Origin: JAVWMQ01 sp036637375
GTDB lineage: Bacteria; Bacillota; Clostridia; Peptostreptococcales; Anaerovoracaceae
Length of the DNA: 64,000 nt
Assembly (NCBI GenBank): GCA_036637375.1
Contig: JAVWMQ010000002.1
Coordinates: forward strand, 1-64,000
Reading direction: 5' to 3'
Below are positions 45,646-54,736 of the stretch, piece by piece. The stretch's first letter is position 1. Each line of letters opens with the position of its first letter. Position numbers and translations under genes: made by a program. A model generated the notes under the pieces. The model was not told the origin of the DNA. It saw only the letters and a program-made list of their open reading frames with translations, and made no database searches.

Positions 45646-46755
45646 ATGGATAATAGAATTAATAAGCTTGCAAAGCTTTTAATAAATTACTCTTGTAATT
45701 TACAAAAAAACGAAAAAATATTAATTAATTATATTGGAGATGAAGTTAAACCTTTAGTTAAACAATTAATTAAAGAAGCATACCTAGCTGGTGGTATTCC
45801 TTTTGTTGATGGTGGCGATAATTCAATTACCAGAGAATTGTTACTAAATGCATCAAAAGAGCAACTTGAATTTATGAATCATTACAAGCTTGAACAAATG
45901 AAAGGTATGGATGCATATATTGGAATTAGAGCAGGTGAAAATGCCTCAGAACTTTCTGATGTTCCTGGTGAAAAAATGAATCTTTATTACCAAGAACTTT
46001 CTCCACTTTTGGATTACCGTGTTAATAAGACTAAATGGGTTGTGTTACGATATCCTAATAATTCAATGGCACAGCTTGCAAACACAAGCCTAGAAGCATT
46101 CGAAGATTTTTATTTCAATGTATGCACTCTTGACTATAACAAGATGAGCCTAGCAATGGATAATTTAGTTGATTTAATGAACAAAACAGACAAAGTAAGA
46201 TTGGTAGGTCCTGGTACAGATTTAACCTTCTCTATTAAGGATATTCCAGCAAAGAAATGCGCTGGTGGATGCAACATTCCTGATGGCGAAGTTTACACAG
46301 CCCCTATTAAAGATTCAATGAATGGTAAAATATCATATAATACTCTATCCGAAGAGCAAGGTTTCACCTTTGAAAATATTGTATTTGAAGTAAAAGATGG
46401 CAAAATTATAAGTGCATCAGCCAATGATAATAAACGTATTAATGAAATTTTAGATACGGATCAAGGAGCAAGATATTTTGGTGAATTTGCCATTGGTGTA
46501 AACCCTTATATCCTTCATCCTATGAAAGATACCCTATTTGACGAAAAGATAGCTGGTAGCTTCCATTTAACTCCTGGAGCATCATATGAAGACGCTTTTA
46601 ACGGAAATAAATCTGCAGTTCACTGGGATCTAGTTACGATACAACGTGAAGATTATGGTGGCGGCGAAATATACTTTGATGACAAATTAATTAGAAAAGA
46701 TGGTATATTTGTAATCCCCGAACTTGAATGTTTAAATCCAGAAAATCTTAAATAA
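45646..46755 (+). CDS. M29 family aminopeptidase
   Basis: A 369-residue metallo-aminopeptidase (AmpS/AmpII type, clan MQ). Recognisable parts are IGIRAGENASELSDVP near residue 90, KWVVLRYPNNSMAQLA, AGGCNIPDGEVYTAP near residue 205, the Glu in FGEFAIGVNP, the His in GSFHLTPGASYED and the final HWDLV. Such enzymes remove N-terminal residues from peptides, fitting its operon with pepF. AGTGAGG precedes the ATG, 7 nt after the rluA-family stop. A strong terminator follows. Confidence 0.93.
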   Translation: MDNRINKLAKLLINYSCNLQKNEKILINYIGDEVKPLVKQLIKEAYLAGGIPFVDGGDNSITRELLLNASKEQLEFMNHYKLEQMKGMDAYIGIRAGENASELSDVPGEKMNLYYQELSPLLDYRVNKTKWVVLRYPNNSMAQLANTSLEAFEDFYFNVCTLDYNKMSLAMDNLVDLMNKTDKVRLVGPGTDLTFSIKDIPAKKCAGGCNIPDGEVYTAPIKDSMNGKISYNTLSEEQGFTFENIVFEVKDGKIISASANDNKRINEILDTDQGARYFGEFAIGVNPYILHPMKDTLFDEKIAGSFHLTPGASYEDAFNGNKSAVHWDLVTIQREDYGGGEIYFDDKLIRKDGIFVIPELECLNPENLK

Positions 46756-46761
46756 CTATAA

Positions 46762-46793
46762 AAATCCCATTATGACAATTCATAATGGGATTT
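46762..46793. terminator. Bidirectional terminator
   Basis: Perfect 13-bp arms AAATCCCATTATG (46762-46774) and CATAATGGGATTT (46781-46793) around ACAATT, with T-rich flanks. It ends the pepF operon and the convergent cohesin-like gene. Confidence 0.88.
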
Positions 46794-46812
46794 ATTATTT
46801 GTTATTTATTAT

Positions 46813-47436
46813 TTATCTCTTTTTTGCTTTTCTTTTTCTTGCCATTTTTGAGCTAATAAGTACTATTAGTATTAATATTAACGCAATACCAATAATTCCA
46901 CCATAGAATATAATTGGTCTTTTAATATTATCTTGAAGAGGCTCTTCTTTTAAATCATTTGCTGTTATTTCCTCTTTAGCAGGGTTTTCTTTTACTGATT
47001 CATTTTCCTCTGCAACCTCTCCGTCCAATATACGAATGGTTTTAATACTTTCATCAATATCTATTAATTCTTCTGACATATTATATGCTTCTTTTGTTAT
47101 TAATTTAATATCGCTAGTTCCCTTTTTTAAGCCTTTAAACTTCAATTTAATTACAATATTTTTACCATCAGTCGAAGTTCCTTTTAGACTTACAACGCCG
47201 CTATTACCTTGGCTATCACCACCTGATATATATTCAAGCAAGTTAGTATCATACTCCAGCTTTGAAGTCACTCTTGAAATATCTTCAGAAACATATTTAA
47301 TACTTACGGTAAAAGCTTCGCTTTCATCAACACCACTATCACATGCTATAATAGCTTTTGTACTTGCTGCAAAACAGAAACTTGTACTTAACGCAATTAA
47401 TAGTATTGCTAGCATCATGCATTTTATATTTTTCAT
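46813..47436 (-). CDS. Cohesin-like domain protein, membrane-anchored
   Basis: A 207-residue exported protein. After a signal peptide (about residues 1-24), residues about 25-135 form a beta-rich domain resembling cohesin/Big-type folds: FTVSIKYVSEDISRVTSKLEYD, LLEYISGGDS, GKNIVIKLKFKGLKKGTSDI. An acidic linker leads to a C-terminal TM helix (about 178-198) and a basic tail, so the domain would face outside while anchored in the membrane. It starts 5 nt after the LytB-like gene, which suggests the two surface proteins work together. Ligand unknown. Confidence 0.75.
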   Translation of the reverse strand: MKNIKCMMLAILLIALSTSFCFAASTKAIIACDSGVDESEAFTVSIKYVSEDISRVTSKLEYDTNLLEYISGGDSQGNSGVVSLKGTSTDGKNIVIKLKFKGLKKGTSDIKLITKEAYNMSEELIDIDESIKTIRILDGEVAEENESVKENPAKEEITANDLKEEPLQDNIKRPIIFYGGIIGIALILILIVLISSKMARKRKAKKR

Positions 47437-47441
47437 TTGTA

Positions 47442-49295
47442 CTACTCCCTATCTAAGTTAATAGAATACGTTCTACTCAACCCACTGCTTGACCTTGCCT
47501 TAATATATATTGTTTTAGTACTATTTGAAATATTTACATTTCCAGTACCTGTTACAATAGTTTCACTATTATTTGCCTCAGCTTTTACTTCTAACGAGTC
47601 AATGGAATTTGGAATAGTTAAACGATATGAATTATTATATCTATCAAATTTAGTATTCAAGCTATACCCTTCAACAGACAATGAATCCAAAAGATTATTA
47701 TTATTTCCTGTTTCACCTGGTAATTTACAGTTAGAACTTGGCATATTCTTATAAACAGGAATATAAAAAACTAATGGGTAATCAGAGTTATTATTATAAG
47801 CTTTAGACAATAGTTTTCCTTCTGTTACACCAGCATATACCGCAGTACTGTATTCATGTTTTGCTACCATTCCCTCACCATTCATAACATTATATTTCTT
47901 TGTATATAATGTATTTTGATTTTTGTTTGTATAGTTATTTTTGAAATACATTGCACCACCTTGAATAGCCTTCGTTTTTGTATTCCAAGGTCTATTGTAC
48001 GAAGTATCCCCATTGTCTCCACCTTTTGCGAACCAAAGGCCTCTTTCAATTGCTGTCCTTTTACCATCGTGATATGCTCCAATATTAAAGAAATTATAAT
48101 ATCCCTCATATCCTTTATATTTACCTGAAATAAGTCCACTCGTCCCTTTATATCCTTGCTCTAAAAGTAACATAGAACCTACAACATTAGGATTTACTCC
48201 TGCGTTTCTAGAGGCTTCAAGTATTATATTTGCATATCCATCTGAATCCATAAAGGATCCTGTAACAGCGCCTCTAATTGTGTCTTTATTTTGAGAATTC
48301 TCATCAAACTCATGAGATAAAAATTGGAATATGGCAGTATCATCCAAAAAATTCCTTGGATCAAGATGATATTTTATTACAGACTCATGGGCAGCTAACC
48401 ACTTGCCGTCAAATAAAACTGGTTTCTTTTTACCAAAGTCATACGCACCCTTCTCAAATGACCTCCATGTTTCTGGATTATAGCTTGCGACTAAGTTATT
48501 TCCTATTTCCTTTTCTTTTGAAACAACAGTACTAAAGTTCAAATTAGTATTATGTGCTTTAAATATCCATTTTGGGTGTTCCTTATGAAGTTCTCTTAGT
48601 TTTGATTTATAGCTTGAAGGAAACCCTTCCGCAACCAAGCTCTCCTCAAAATCGCCTGTTACCTCTGGCGGCTTTGGTGGATCTGGTTTTGGTGGATCTG
48701 GTTTTTCATCTTCACCATCTATATATCCTAAATTTTCAACGTATTTTGAGAAAACATATGCTGTCTTGTTATTTATTTTAATCATGTACCATTTTTCTTC
48801 TCCAACCTTTTTATAGCCATAAAGGTTTAATGTCTTACCTTTTGTTAGAGATGATATTTTCTTATATGTAGTTCCTGGTCCTGACCTTACATTTATTCCC
48901 TCAGTAGTTTTACCTTTCTTTAACTGTTTGTAAATAAAAGTTTTAACATTGGATTCAGGCTTTTCCTCAACATTAGATGAAGTTCCAGTTATTTTTATAT
49001 ATTTACTCAAAACATATCCATATTTTTCATTTACCTTAGTCTTATACCACTTTTCATTCTTGTATAATTTATACCCAAAAACAACTACACTGCTACCTTT
49101 TTTTATACTACCTATTTTTTCAAAGTCAATGCCGGCATCTTTACGAAAGTTAACAGTTTCTAGTGCCTTACCTTTTTTGTCTGGTTTGTAATCAATATAA
49201 TTGCTAGCGTATACAATATCAGTATTTATTACTGAAAAAAACATAGATATAATTAACATTGTTGTCAAGATTATTGAAAACCTTGTGTTTTTCAT
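47442..49295 (-). CDS. Secreted SH3-domain glucosaminidase with cadherin-like domain
   Basis: A 617-residue cell-wall hydrolase. A signal peptide is followed by two bacterial SH3 domains (about residues 40-105 and 115-190; each with N-V/F-R-x-x-x-G and KWYxxK), a Pro-rich linker EKPDPPKPDPPKPP, an endo-beta-N-acetylglucosaminidase-type domain with the likely catalytic Glu in LLLEQGYKGTSG, and a C-terminal cadherin-like beta-sandwich (LDSLSVEGYSLNTKFD). The layout is that of peptidoglycan hydrolases used in cell separation. AGGAGG precedes the ATG. A TTGACA promoter lies upstream. Confidence 0.9.
   Translation of the reverse strand: MKNTRFSIILTTMLIISMFFSVINTDIVYASNYIDYKPDKKGKALETVNFRKDAGIDFEKIGSIKKGSSVVVFGYKLYKNEKWYKTKVNEKYGYVLSKYIKITGTSSNVEEKPESNVKTFIYKQLKKGKTTEGINVRSGPGTTYKKISSLTKGKTLNLYGYKKVGEEKWYMIKINNKTAYVFSKYVENLGYIDGEDEKPDPPKPDPPKPPEVTGDFEESLVAEGFPSSYKSKLRELHKEHPKWIFKAHNTNLNFSTVVSKEKEIGNNLVASYNPETWRSFEKGAYDFGKKKPVLFDGKWLAAHESVIKYHLDPRNFLDDTAIFQFLSHEFDENSQNKDTIRGAVTGSFMDSDGYANIILEASRNAGVNPNVVGSMLLLEQGYKGTSGLISGKYKGYEGYYNFFNIGAYHDGKRTAIERGLWFAKGGDNGDTSYNRPWNTKTKAIQGGAMYFKNNYTNKNQNTLYTKKYNVMNGEGMVAKHEYSTAVYAGVTEGKLLSKAYNNNSDYPLVFYIPVYKNMPSSNCKLPGETGNNNNLLDSLSVEGYSLNTKFDRYNNSYRLTIPNSIDSLEVKAEANNSETIVTGTGNVNISNSTKTIYIKARSSSGLSRTYSINLDRE
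48676..48705 (-). repeat. 15-bp direct repeat in the linker of the glucosaminidase
   Basis: GGTGGATCTGGTTTT occurs twice in tandem on the plus strand, encoding a doubled K-P-D-P-P unit in the linker between the SH3 domains and the hydrolase domain. Confidence 0.9.
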
Positions 49296-49332
49296 CCTAA
49301 ACTCCTCCTAGTGATTTTTGTTATATTTGTTA

Positions 49333-49361
49333 AGTTTATATTAGTTAAAAAAGATTGTCAA
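49333..49361 (-). promoter_or_regulatory. Promoter of the glucosaminidase-cohesin operon
   Basis: On the minus strand perfect TTGACA (49356-49361), a 17-nt spacer and TAAACT (49333-49338), just downstream of pdp. Confidence 0.7.
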
Positions 49362-49377
49362 ACTATAACAAAAAAAC

Positions 49378-50697
49378 TCACTTTAATCCCACAATTTTAT
49401 ATATAATATCTGGTTTCTGAGTTTTGCTTTCATCAAACACATATGCCTCTTCAATCATATTAATGGCATCCTCAATTTCTTCTCTACTTTTGTTTGAATA
49501 TAACGTTGCAATTAGAGTATCTTCATCACAATCAATATAATCATTTACTTTTTTTGCAAGAACAACTCCCGCTGCCATATCAATTTTTTCTTCCTTGTAT
49601 GAACGTCCTGCTCCTAGTAATTGTGAAGCAGCGCCAATAAGTTTACTGTTTATATGTTTAACATATTTACCCTTTGGCCCGTAAACCTTATATTCATACT
49701 TAGCACTTTCAAACAAGGAATAGTCATCAATAACATCTACATTTCCGCCTTGAGATTTTATCATTTCTTTTAATTTACACAAAGCTTTTTTGGTTTTTAT
49801 CATTTCTCTTGCAACGTTTTCGCCTTCTTCAAGACTTTCAACTTTTCCAGAAATCAAGATCATAATGCTAGCTAAAACAATACTTAGCTTTGTTAAATCC
49901 TTATTCCCGTTGCCCTTTAAGACTTCAATTGCTTCTATTACCTCATTGCTATTTCCAATATTATAGCCCAATGGCTCATCCATATTTGTAATTACAGCAA
50001 CAGTATTTTTGCCGGCTGCTTTTCCAATTTTAGTCATAATCTCCGCCAAATTTAAAGCTTCATCCTTTTCCTTCATAAAAGCTCCACTACCATATTTAAC
50101 ATCCAAAACTATAGCATCACTTCCTGAAGCTAGCTTCTTGCTCATAATACTTGATGCTATTAGCCCCTTAGAATCAACTGTAGCAGTAACATCTCTTAGA
50201 CTGTAAAGTAATTTATCTGCTGCTGCAATATTTGCAGATTGTCCAATAACTGAAATCCCAATATTTTGAACCTGTGAAACAAATTCTTCTGGCGTTAAGG
50301 TTACGTTAAACCCAGGTATTGACTCTAGTTTATCAATTGTTCCACCTGTAAATCCTAAGCCTCTACCACTCATTTTTGCTATTTTAACACCTGCTGCTGC
50401 TGCTATTGGTGCAACAATTAAGGTAGTCTTATCTCCAACACCACCCGTACTATGTTTGTCAACTTTAGTTCCATCTATCATTGATAGATTGATTACTTCT
50501 CCAGAGTTTTTCATTTCTTCAGTTAGATAAAAAACCTCTTGATCATTTAATCCCATATAGTAAATAGCCATCAAAAGTGCAGAAACTTGATAATCCGGAA
50601 TCTTACCATTTATATAATTTTTGATTACATAAGCAATTTCTTCCTTTGATAAAAAATTCCCATCTCTTTTTTTTGCAATAATCTGTACCATATTCAT
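49378..50697 (-). CDS. pdp: Pyrimidine-nucleoside phosphorylase
   Basis: A 439-residue phosphorylase that splits uridine, thymidine or deoxyuridine with phosphate. It opens AKKRDGNFLSKEEI, contains DKHSTGGVGDKTTL (the family signature near residue 82), KMSGRGLGFTGGTIDKLESIPG, SKKLASGSDAIVLDVKYGSGAFM and AVITNMDEPLG. The length and D-x-x-S-T-G-G-V-G-D motif fit Pdp/DeoA. It is 8 nt after deoB, a nucleoside-salvage pair. GTAGG precedes the ATG. Confidence 0.96.
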   Translation of the reverse strand: MNMVQIIAKKRDGNFLSKEEIAYVIKNYINGKIPDYQVSALLMAIYYMGLNDQEVFYLTEEMKNSGEVINLSMIDGTKVDKHSTGGVGDKTTLIVAPIAAAAGVKIAKMSGRGLGFTGGTIDKLESIPGFNVTLTPEEFVSQVQNIGISVIGQSANIAAADKLLYSLRDVTATVDSKGLIASSIMSKKLASGSDAIVLDVKYGSGAFMKEKDEALNLAEIMTKIGKAAGKNTVAVITNMDEPLGYNIGNSNEVIEAIEVLKGNGNKDLTKLSIVLASIMILISGKVESLEEGENVAREMIKTKKALCKLKEMIKSQGGNVDVIDDYSLFESAKYEYKVYGPKGKYVKHINSKLIGAASQLLGAGRSYKEEKIDMAAGVVLAKKVNDYIDCDEDTLIATLYSNKSREEIEDAINMIEEAYVFDESKTQKPDIIYKIVGLK

Positions 50698-50705
50698 ATT
50701 TATAC

Positions 50706-51872
50706 CTACTTCTTAATTGTACCCAAGAAACTTTCTCCAATATCTGTTTTTTCCACTCCAAGATACTCGGATATAGTTGCGCCAATATCCGCAAAAGTGT
50801 TTCTAGTATGAAGATTCACATTTTGTTTTATATTATTTCCGTATACCACAATTGGAATATATTCTCTTGTGTGGTCATATCCTCTAAAGGTCGGATCATT
50901 ACCATGGTCTGCGCAAAGCATCAAAACATCATCAGGCTTCAATGATTTAATAATATCTGTTAAACCATTATCAAATTCTTCTAAAGCCTGTCCATATCCA
51001 TAGCTATCTCTTCGATGTCCATATTTTGAATCAAAGTCCACTAAATTAGTAAAAATTAAACCTTCGAAGTCTTCTTCCATTGCCTCAATAGTTTTTTTGA
51101 CTCCATCATTATTGTCGTCCGTATGAACCCATTTCGAAATTCCACATCCATTAAAAATATCTCTTATTTTACCAACTGCATATACTGTTTTTTCTGCTTT
51201 TTTGATATTATCCAAAATAGTTTCTTTTGGTGGAGATACAGCATAATCATGTCTATCGCTTGTTCGTTCACGTTTACCATTAACTATTTTATATGGTCTT
51301 GCTATCACTCTTCCACATGCCCACTTACCAACCAGAAGTTCTCTTGCAATTTGACAAATCTCATATAAACGTTCAAGAGGAACAACATCAACATTTGCAG
51401 CTATTTGAAATACACTGTCTGCTGATGTATATACTATTGGTTTACCTGTTTCTTCATGAATAGCACCAAGTTCTTCTATTATAACAGTTCCTGATGCTGG
51501 ATAATTTCCAAGCACCTTACAGCCTATTTTTTCTTCAAAGATTTCTATAAATTCTTTTGGGAACCCGTCAGGATAAGTCTTGAATGGATTTTCAGTTAAT
51601 ATTCCTGCTATTTCATAGTGTCCAGTAATAGTATCCTTTCCTTTTGACATTTCCATAATTCTACCAAAGGCACCTTTTGGTTCTTTTACTTGTCCACATG
51701 AAACCCCATCAATATTGCAAAATCCTATTTCTTTTAAATTTGAAATCTTTATATTAGGGTTAGCGTTCAAAATAGATCCAAAAGTATTAGCACCAACATC
51801 GTTAAAATCTTTTGCATCTGGAGATGCTCCTATACCAAGACTATCCATAACTATTAATATTACTCTTTTCAT
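50706..51872 (-). CDS. deoB: Phosphopentomutase
   Basis: Interconverts (deoxy)ribose 1- and 5-phosphate, using the sugar phosphate produced by the neighbouring phosphorylase. The alkaline-phosphatase superfamily metal site is seen in VILIVMDSLGIGASPDA at the N-terminus and in MLCADHGNDPTFRGYDHTREYIPI near residue 315. KDTITGHYEIAG carries the phosphothreonine-equivalent segment, and YTSADSVFQIA follows. Its 388 residues are standard. AGGAGG precedes the ATG. Confidence 0.97.
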   Translation of the reverse strand: MKRVILIVMDSLGIGASPDAKDFNDVGANTFGSILNANPNIKISNLKEIGFCNIDGVSCGQVKEPKGAFGRIMEMSKGKDTITGHYEIAGILTENPFKTYPDGFPKEFIEIFEEKIGCKVLGNYPASGTVIIEELGAIHEETGKPIVYTSADSVFQIAANVDVVPLERLYEICQIARELLVGKWACGRVIARPYKIVNGKRERTSDRHDYAVSPPKETILDNIKKAEKTVYAVGKIRDIFNGCGISKWVHTDDNNDGVKKTIEAMEEDFEGLIFTNLVDFDSKYGHRRDSYGYGQALEEFDNGLTDIIKSLKPDDVLMLCADHGNDPTFRGYDHTREYIPIVVYGNNIKQNVNLHTRNTFADIGATISEYLGVEKTDIGESFLGTIKK

Positions 51873-51884
51873 CCTTAAAACCTC

Positions 51885-52580
51885 CTATCTTAATTTAACA
51901 GGCTTGCAATCAAGTCTATCCAGAGAAATTAGTTTATATGAAACACCATTATATATATAATCGTTGTTTTCTTTTTTTGCATTTTCACCATGTAGATGTC
52001 CAAACACTACTTGCTTGATACCTTCAGCTTCAAACAACTTTGTAAAATCCGATGGCTGTTTTTTATCATTTGTAGGTGGATAATGGAGAACTCCTATTAT
52101 ATCTGTTGATCCATCTTTCTTCGCCATATCAATTGACATCTTTAACCTTAAAATCTCTCTCTTATAAATCTTCAAATCGTTTTCTGTAAAGTCATCATTA
52201 CCAGGGCAGTTCCACCCTCTGGTGCCACAAATGCTTATATCTCCAACTTTGATAGTGTTATTATGCAAAAACTGTATATTGTCAAATAAGCCATTAAGCT
52301 TACCAATTCCTGCCCACCACAGATCGTGATTTCCTTTTGAAATGATTTTTTTACCTGGTAATGAAGAAATAAATTGCAAATCAGCTATTGCTTCATCAAG
52401 CTTAAGTCCCCACGATATATCTCCTGCTATTATTACCGTATCATCTTCTTTTATAATTTTTTTCCAATTTTCCTCTAGCTTTTCTACATGATTAATCCAT
52501 GAACCTCCATAAATATCCATTGGTTTATCTACTCTTTCATCAAGAGATAAATGTAAATCAGCTATTGCATATATCGCCAT
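51885..52580 (-). CDS. Metallophosphoesterase
   Basis: A 231-residue calcineurin-fold phosphoesterase. The ligand motifs are ADLHLS near residue 7, IIAGDISWG near residue 52, SKGNHDLWW near residue 82 and VVFGHLHGEN near residue 193. I start at the ATG with AGAGGA, 1 nt after the rmuC stop; a TTG five codons upstream lies inside rmuC. The substrate is unknown. It precedes deoB in the operon. Confidence 0.9.
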   Translation of the reverse strand: MAIYAIADLHLSLDERVDKPMDIYGGSWINHVEKLEENWKKIIKEDDTVIIAGDISWGLKLDEAIADLQFISSLPGKKIISKGNHDLWWAGIGKLNGLFDNIQFLHNNTIKVGDISICGTRGWNCPGNDDFTENDLKIYKREILRLKMSIDMAKKDGSTDIIGVLHYPPTNDKKQPSDFTKLFEAEGIKQVVFGHLHGENAKKENNDYIYNGVSYKLISLDRLDCKPVKLR

Positions 52581-52581
52581 A

Positions 52582-53547
52582 CTATTCCTCTTCAAAATTC
52601 ACTTGTGGTGCGCCCTCAATCTTAGATACACCATTTAACTTCTTGTTAATACTTCTAGTCCTTACTCCTACTAATTTATCTAACTCTGCACTTGTTTGGT
52701 TTAATCTAGTTTGAATAGTTTCAAGTACATTTTCAAATTTTTCAAATTCATGCTTTACAGAAGCTAAAGTATTCCAAACCTCACTTGTATTATTTTTAAT
52801 AGCTAAAGTTTTAAATCCCATCTGAATGCTATTTAATAAAGCCGCCATTGTTGTTGGTCCTGCAATATTTACTTTATACTCTCTTTGTAACTTCTCAACC
52901 AGACCTCTTTTAATAACTTCTGCATAAAGTCCTTCAAAAGGAAGAAACATAATAGCAAAATCCGTCGTAAAGGGTGGTTCTACATATTTGTCATGTATAT
53001 CCTTTGCTGCTTTTTTGATAGCGTTATCAAGGCTTTTGCCTGCAAACAAAACATCCTCACGATTTCCACCTTCATAGGCATCTATTAGCGTTGCATAAAT
53101 ATCTGCTGGAAATTTTGCATCTATTGGCAAATAAACTGGTATGTTTTCATCCCCTGGAAGTTTAACTGCAAATTCAACACGCTCATTTCCATATGATTTA
53201 GTTTTTATATTCTCCTCATACTGTTCCTTGCTTAGAATTTCATCTAAAATTGCTCCTAACTGAACTTCGCCAAGTATACCTCTAGTCTTTACATTAGAAA
53301 GGATTTTTTGAAGGTCATTGACCCCTAACGCCAAATTCTTCATTTCACCAAGCCCAGTTGAAACTTGTTCTAATTGAGCATCCATTGTTTTCCTTAAATT
53401 TTCTAATTTCTGCTCATTTTCCATTCCAATATGTACAATCTGTCTACTCGTCTCTTTTCTATTTGTCATTAATAGTACAATAATAATAACCATTAGGACT
53501 ATAATCAGTCCCATAAAAATCCAAATCATTTTGTTTACGTCTAACAT
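52582..53547 (-). CDS. rmuC: RmuC family protein
   Basis: A 321-residue protein with an N-terminal TM helix, a helical stretch and an RmuC core (ARGILGEVQLGAILDEIL-like wording, here TRGILGEVQLGAILDEIL; DAKFPADIYATLIDAY; FAIMFLPFEGLYAEV; PTTMAALLNSIQMGF). The core is related to PD-(D/E)xK nucleases and is linked to limiting inverted-repeat recombination. AGGAG precedes the ATG, inside the last codons of the coaB-like gene (7-nt overlap). Confidence 0.94.
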   Translation of the reverse strand: MLDVNKMIWIFMGLIIVLMVIIIVLLMTNRKETSRQIVHIGMENEQKLENLRKTMDAQLEQVSTGLGEMKNLALGVNDLQKILSNVKTRGILGEVQLGAILDEILSKEQYEENIKTKSYGNERVEFAVKLPGDENIPVYLPIDAKFPADIYATLIDAYEGGNREDVLFAGKSLDNAIKKAAKDIHDKYVEPPFTTDFAIMFLPFEGLYAEVIKRGLVEKLQREYKVNIAGPTTMAALLNSIQMGFKTLAIKNNTSEVWNTLASVKHEFEKFENVLETIQTRLNQTSAELDKLVGVRTRSINKKLNGVSKIEGAPQVNFEEE

Positions 53548-54296
53548 TCTTTCTCCTGTAAATTGTCGTTTACTATTTTTACAACAGCATTTGCATCTTC
53601 TAGATTAATGTTTGTATATCCATCTTTTGAAACAAGATATCTAGTCATTAAGCCATTTCTCAAGTCTGCCAAATCATTTGCCATTATATAATCAACTGAA
53701 TTCTTAACACAAAGTTTTTGAGCAACAGAAATAAGCTCGTCTTTAGAAACATTTTCTAGAAGTTTACACCCAATAATCAGTGTATCTGGGAACCACTCTC
53801 TCAAGTTTTTTATAATTTTTGGTGTCAATGCCAATTTAACAGTTAAATCACTTTGGTAACTACTTATTTTTGAACTATTATCAATTTTACATTTTGGGTT
53901 AACTAGAATATCATAAATATCCTGTGGAGAATCAATTTCTTCAATATTCCCAAATATTTCTTCCGCTAAATCCTCCATCAAAAATGTAAAGTCTGCTTTA
54001 TAATCTCCAACTGCGGCTGCATGAATTAAAGCATCATAACTATTAATTTGACTTTCTTCTTTTATTTCATATAGCATATCATCGGTAGTTTCAACTGGTA
54101 CTATTTTTAACTTAGGATCATCTTTTAATTTATGTGTAGAAACACCCCTATTTAAAATCAGGCACACTTCATACCCATTATCCAAAAATTCATTTGCAAG
54201 TGCGATTGAAAAACTTCCTGTTGACATATTAGTTATTTTCATCACTTCATCAATATACTCATTTGTCGGACCGCCAGTAATTAATATTCTTTTCAT
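53541..54296 (-). CDS. coaB: Stand-alone CoaB-like phosphopantothenoylcysteine synthetase domain
   Basis: A 251-residue protein matching the CoaB half of the usual CoaBC enzyme, which ligates cysteine to phosphopantothenate. It begins ILITGGPTNEYIDEV, has NMSTGSFSIALANEFLDNGYEV, DALIHAAAVGDYKAD near residue 95 and VDYIMANDLADL near residue 210. CoaC is absent here; monofunctional CoaB proteins occur in streptococci and enterococci. I start at the ATG with ATAGGAG. It overlaps the neighbouring rmuC by 7 nt. It fits the CoA theme of panGBC and the PPTase. Confidence 0.82.
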   Translation of the reverse strand: MKRILITGGPTNEYIDEVMKITNMSTGSFSIALANEFLDNGYEVCLILNRGVSTHKLKDDPKLKIVPVETTDDMLYEIKEESQINSYDALIHAAAVGDYKADFTFLMEDLAEEIFGNIEEIDSPQDIYDILVNPKCKIDNSSKISSYQSDLTVKLALTPKIIKNLREWFPDTLIIGCKLLENVSKDELISVAQKLCVKNSVDYIMANDLADLRNGLMTRYLVSKDGYTNINLEDANAVVKIVNDNLQEKEC

Positions 54297-54307
54297 TTTA
54301 TTTTCTC

Positions 54308-54736
54308 CTATCTTATTATTTTCGTTATTTTTTCCCAAGCCAATTTCATTCCCATATTATTTTTTCCTACTTCAGCCATAAGTTTTTTTAGTTCATCAAC
54401 AGATACACTTTCTTTATTGTCTTTTCTAATAAAAAATTCTTGTACATTTATTTGTGCAGTGCAAAGTGCATAAAACAATGTTACAATTTCTCCAAGCAAA
54501 TCTCTAATAACTATTGCCTCTTCATCATTACTATCAACCTCAATGTGTTCTGGACTAATTAGCAACACCTTTTCTTGACAGTTCTCTAGTTCATTAATAA
54601 TCTCTTGATAATTTTTCTTCATAAATAGACCACTAAAACTAGACTGTTTTCGAATTTTTTTTGAAATCACTCTATATTTGCCAAAAATATCTTCGTCAAA
54701 TAAATTTATGTATTTGACTAATGTTCTTCTCCCCAT
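54308..54736 (-). CDS. Hypothetical protein in the tcdA-coaB operon
   Basis: A 142-residue soluble protein that I do not recognise. It begins MGRRTLVKYINLFDEDIFGKY, then helical segments with Glu/Lys-rich heptads, and ends KLAWEKITKIIR. No metal, nucleotide or membrane motif is visible. The ATG overlaps the last 19 nt of tcdA and has AGGATG at about 8 nt. It sits 11 nt before the CoaB-like gene. Conserved overlaps on both sides suggest functional coupling, but no role can be assigned. Confidence 0.7.
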   Translation of the reverse strand: MGRRTLVKYINLFDEDIFGKYRVISKKIRKQSSFSGLFMKKNYQEIINELENCQEKVLLISPEHIEVDSNDEEAIVIRDLLGEIVTLFYALCTAQINVQEFFIRKDNKESVSVDELKKLMAEVGKNNMGMKLAWEKITKIIR

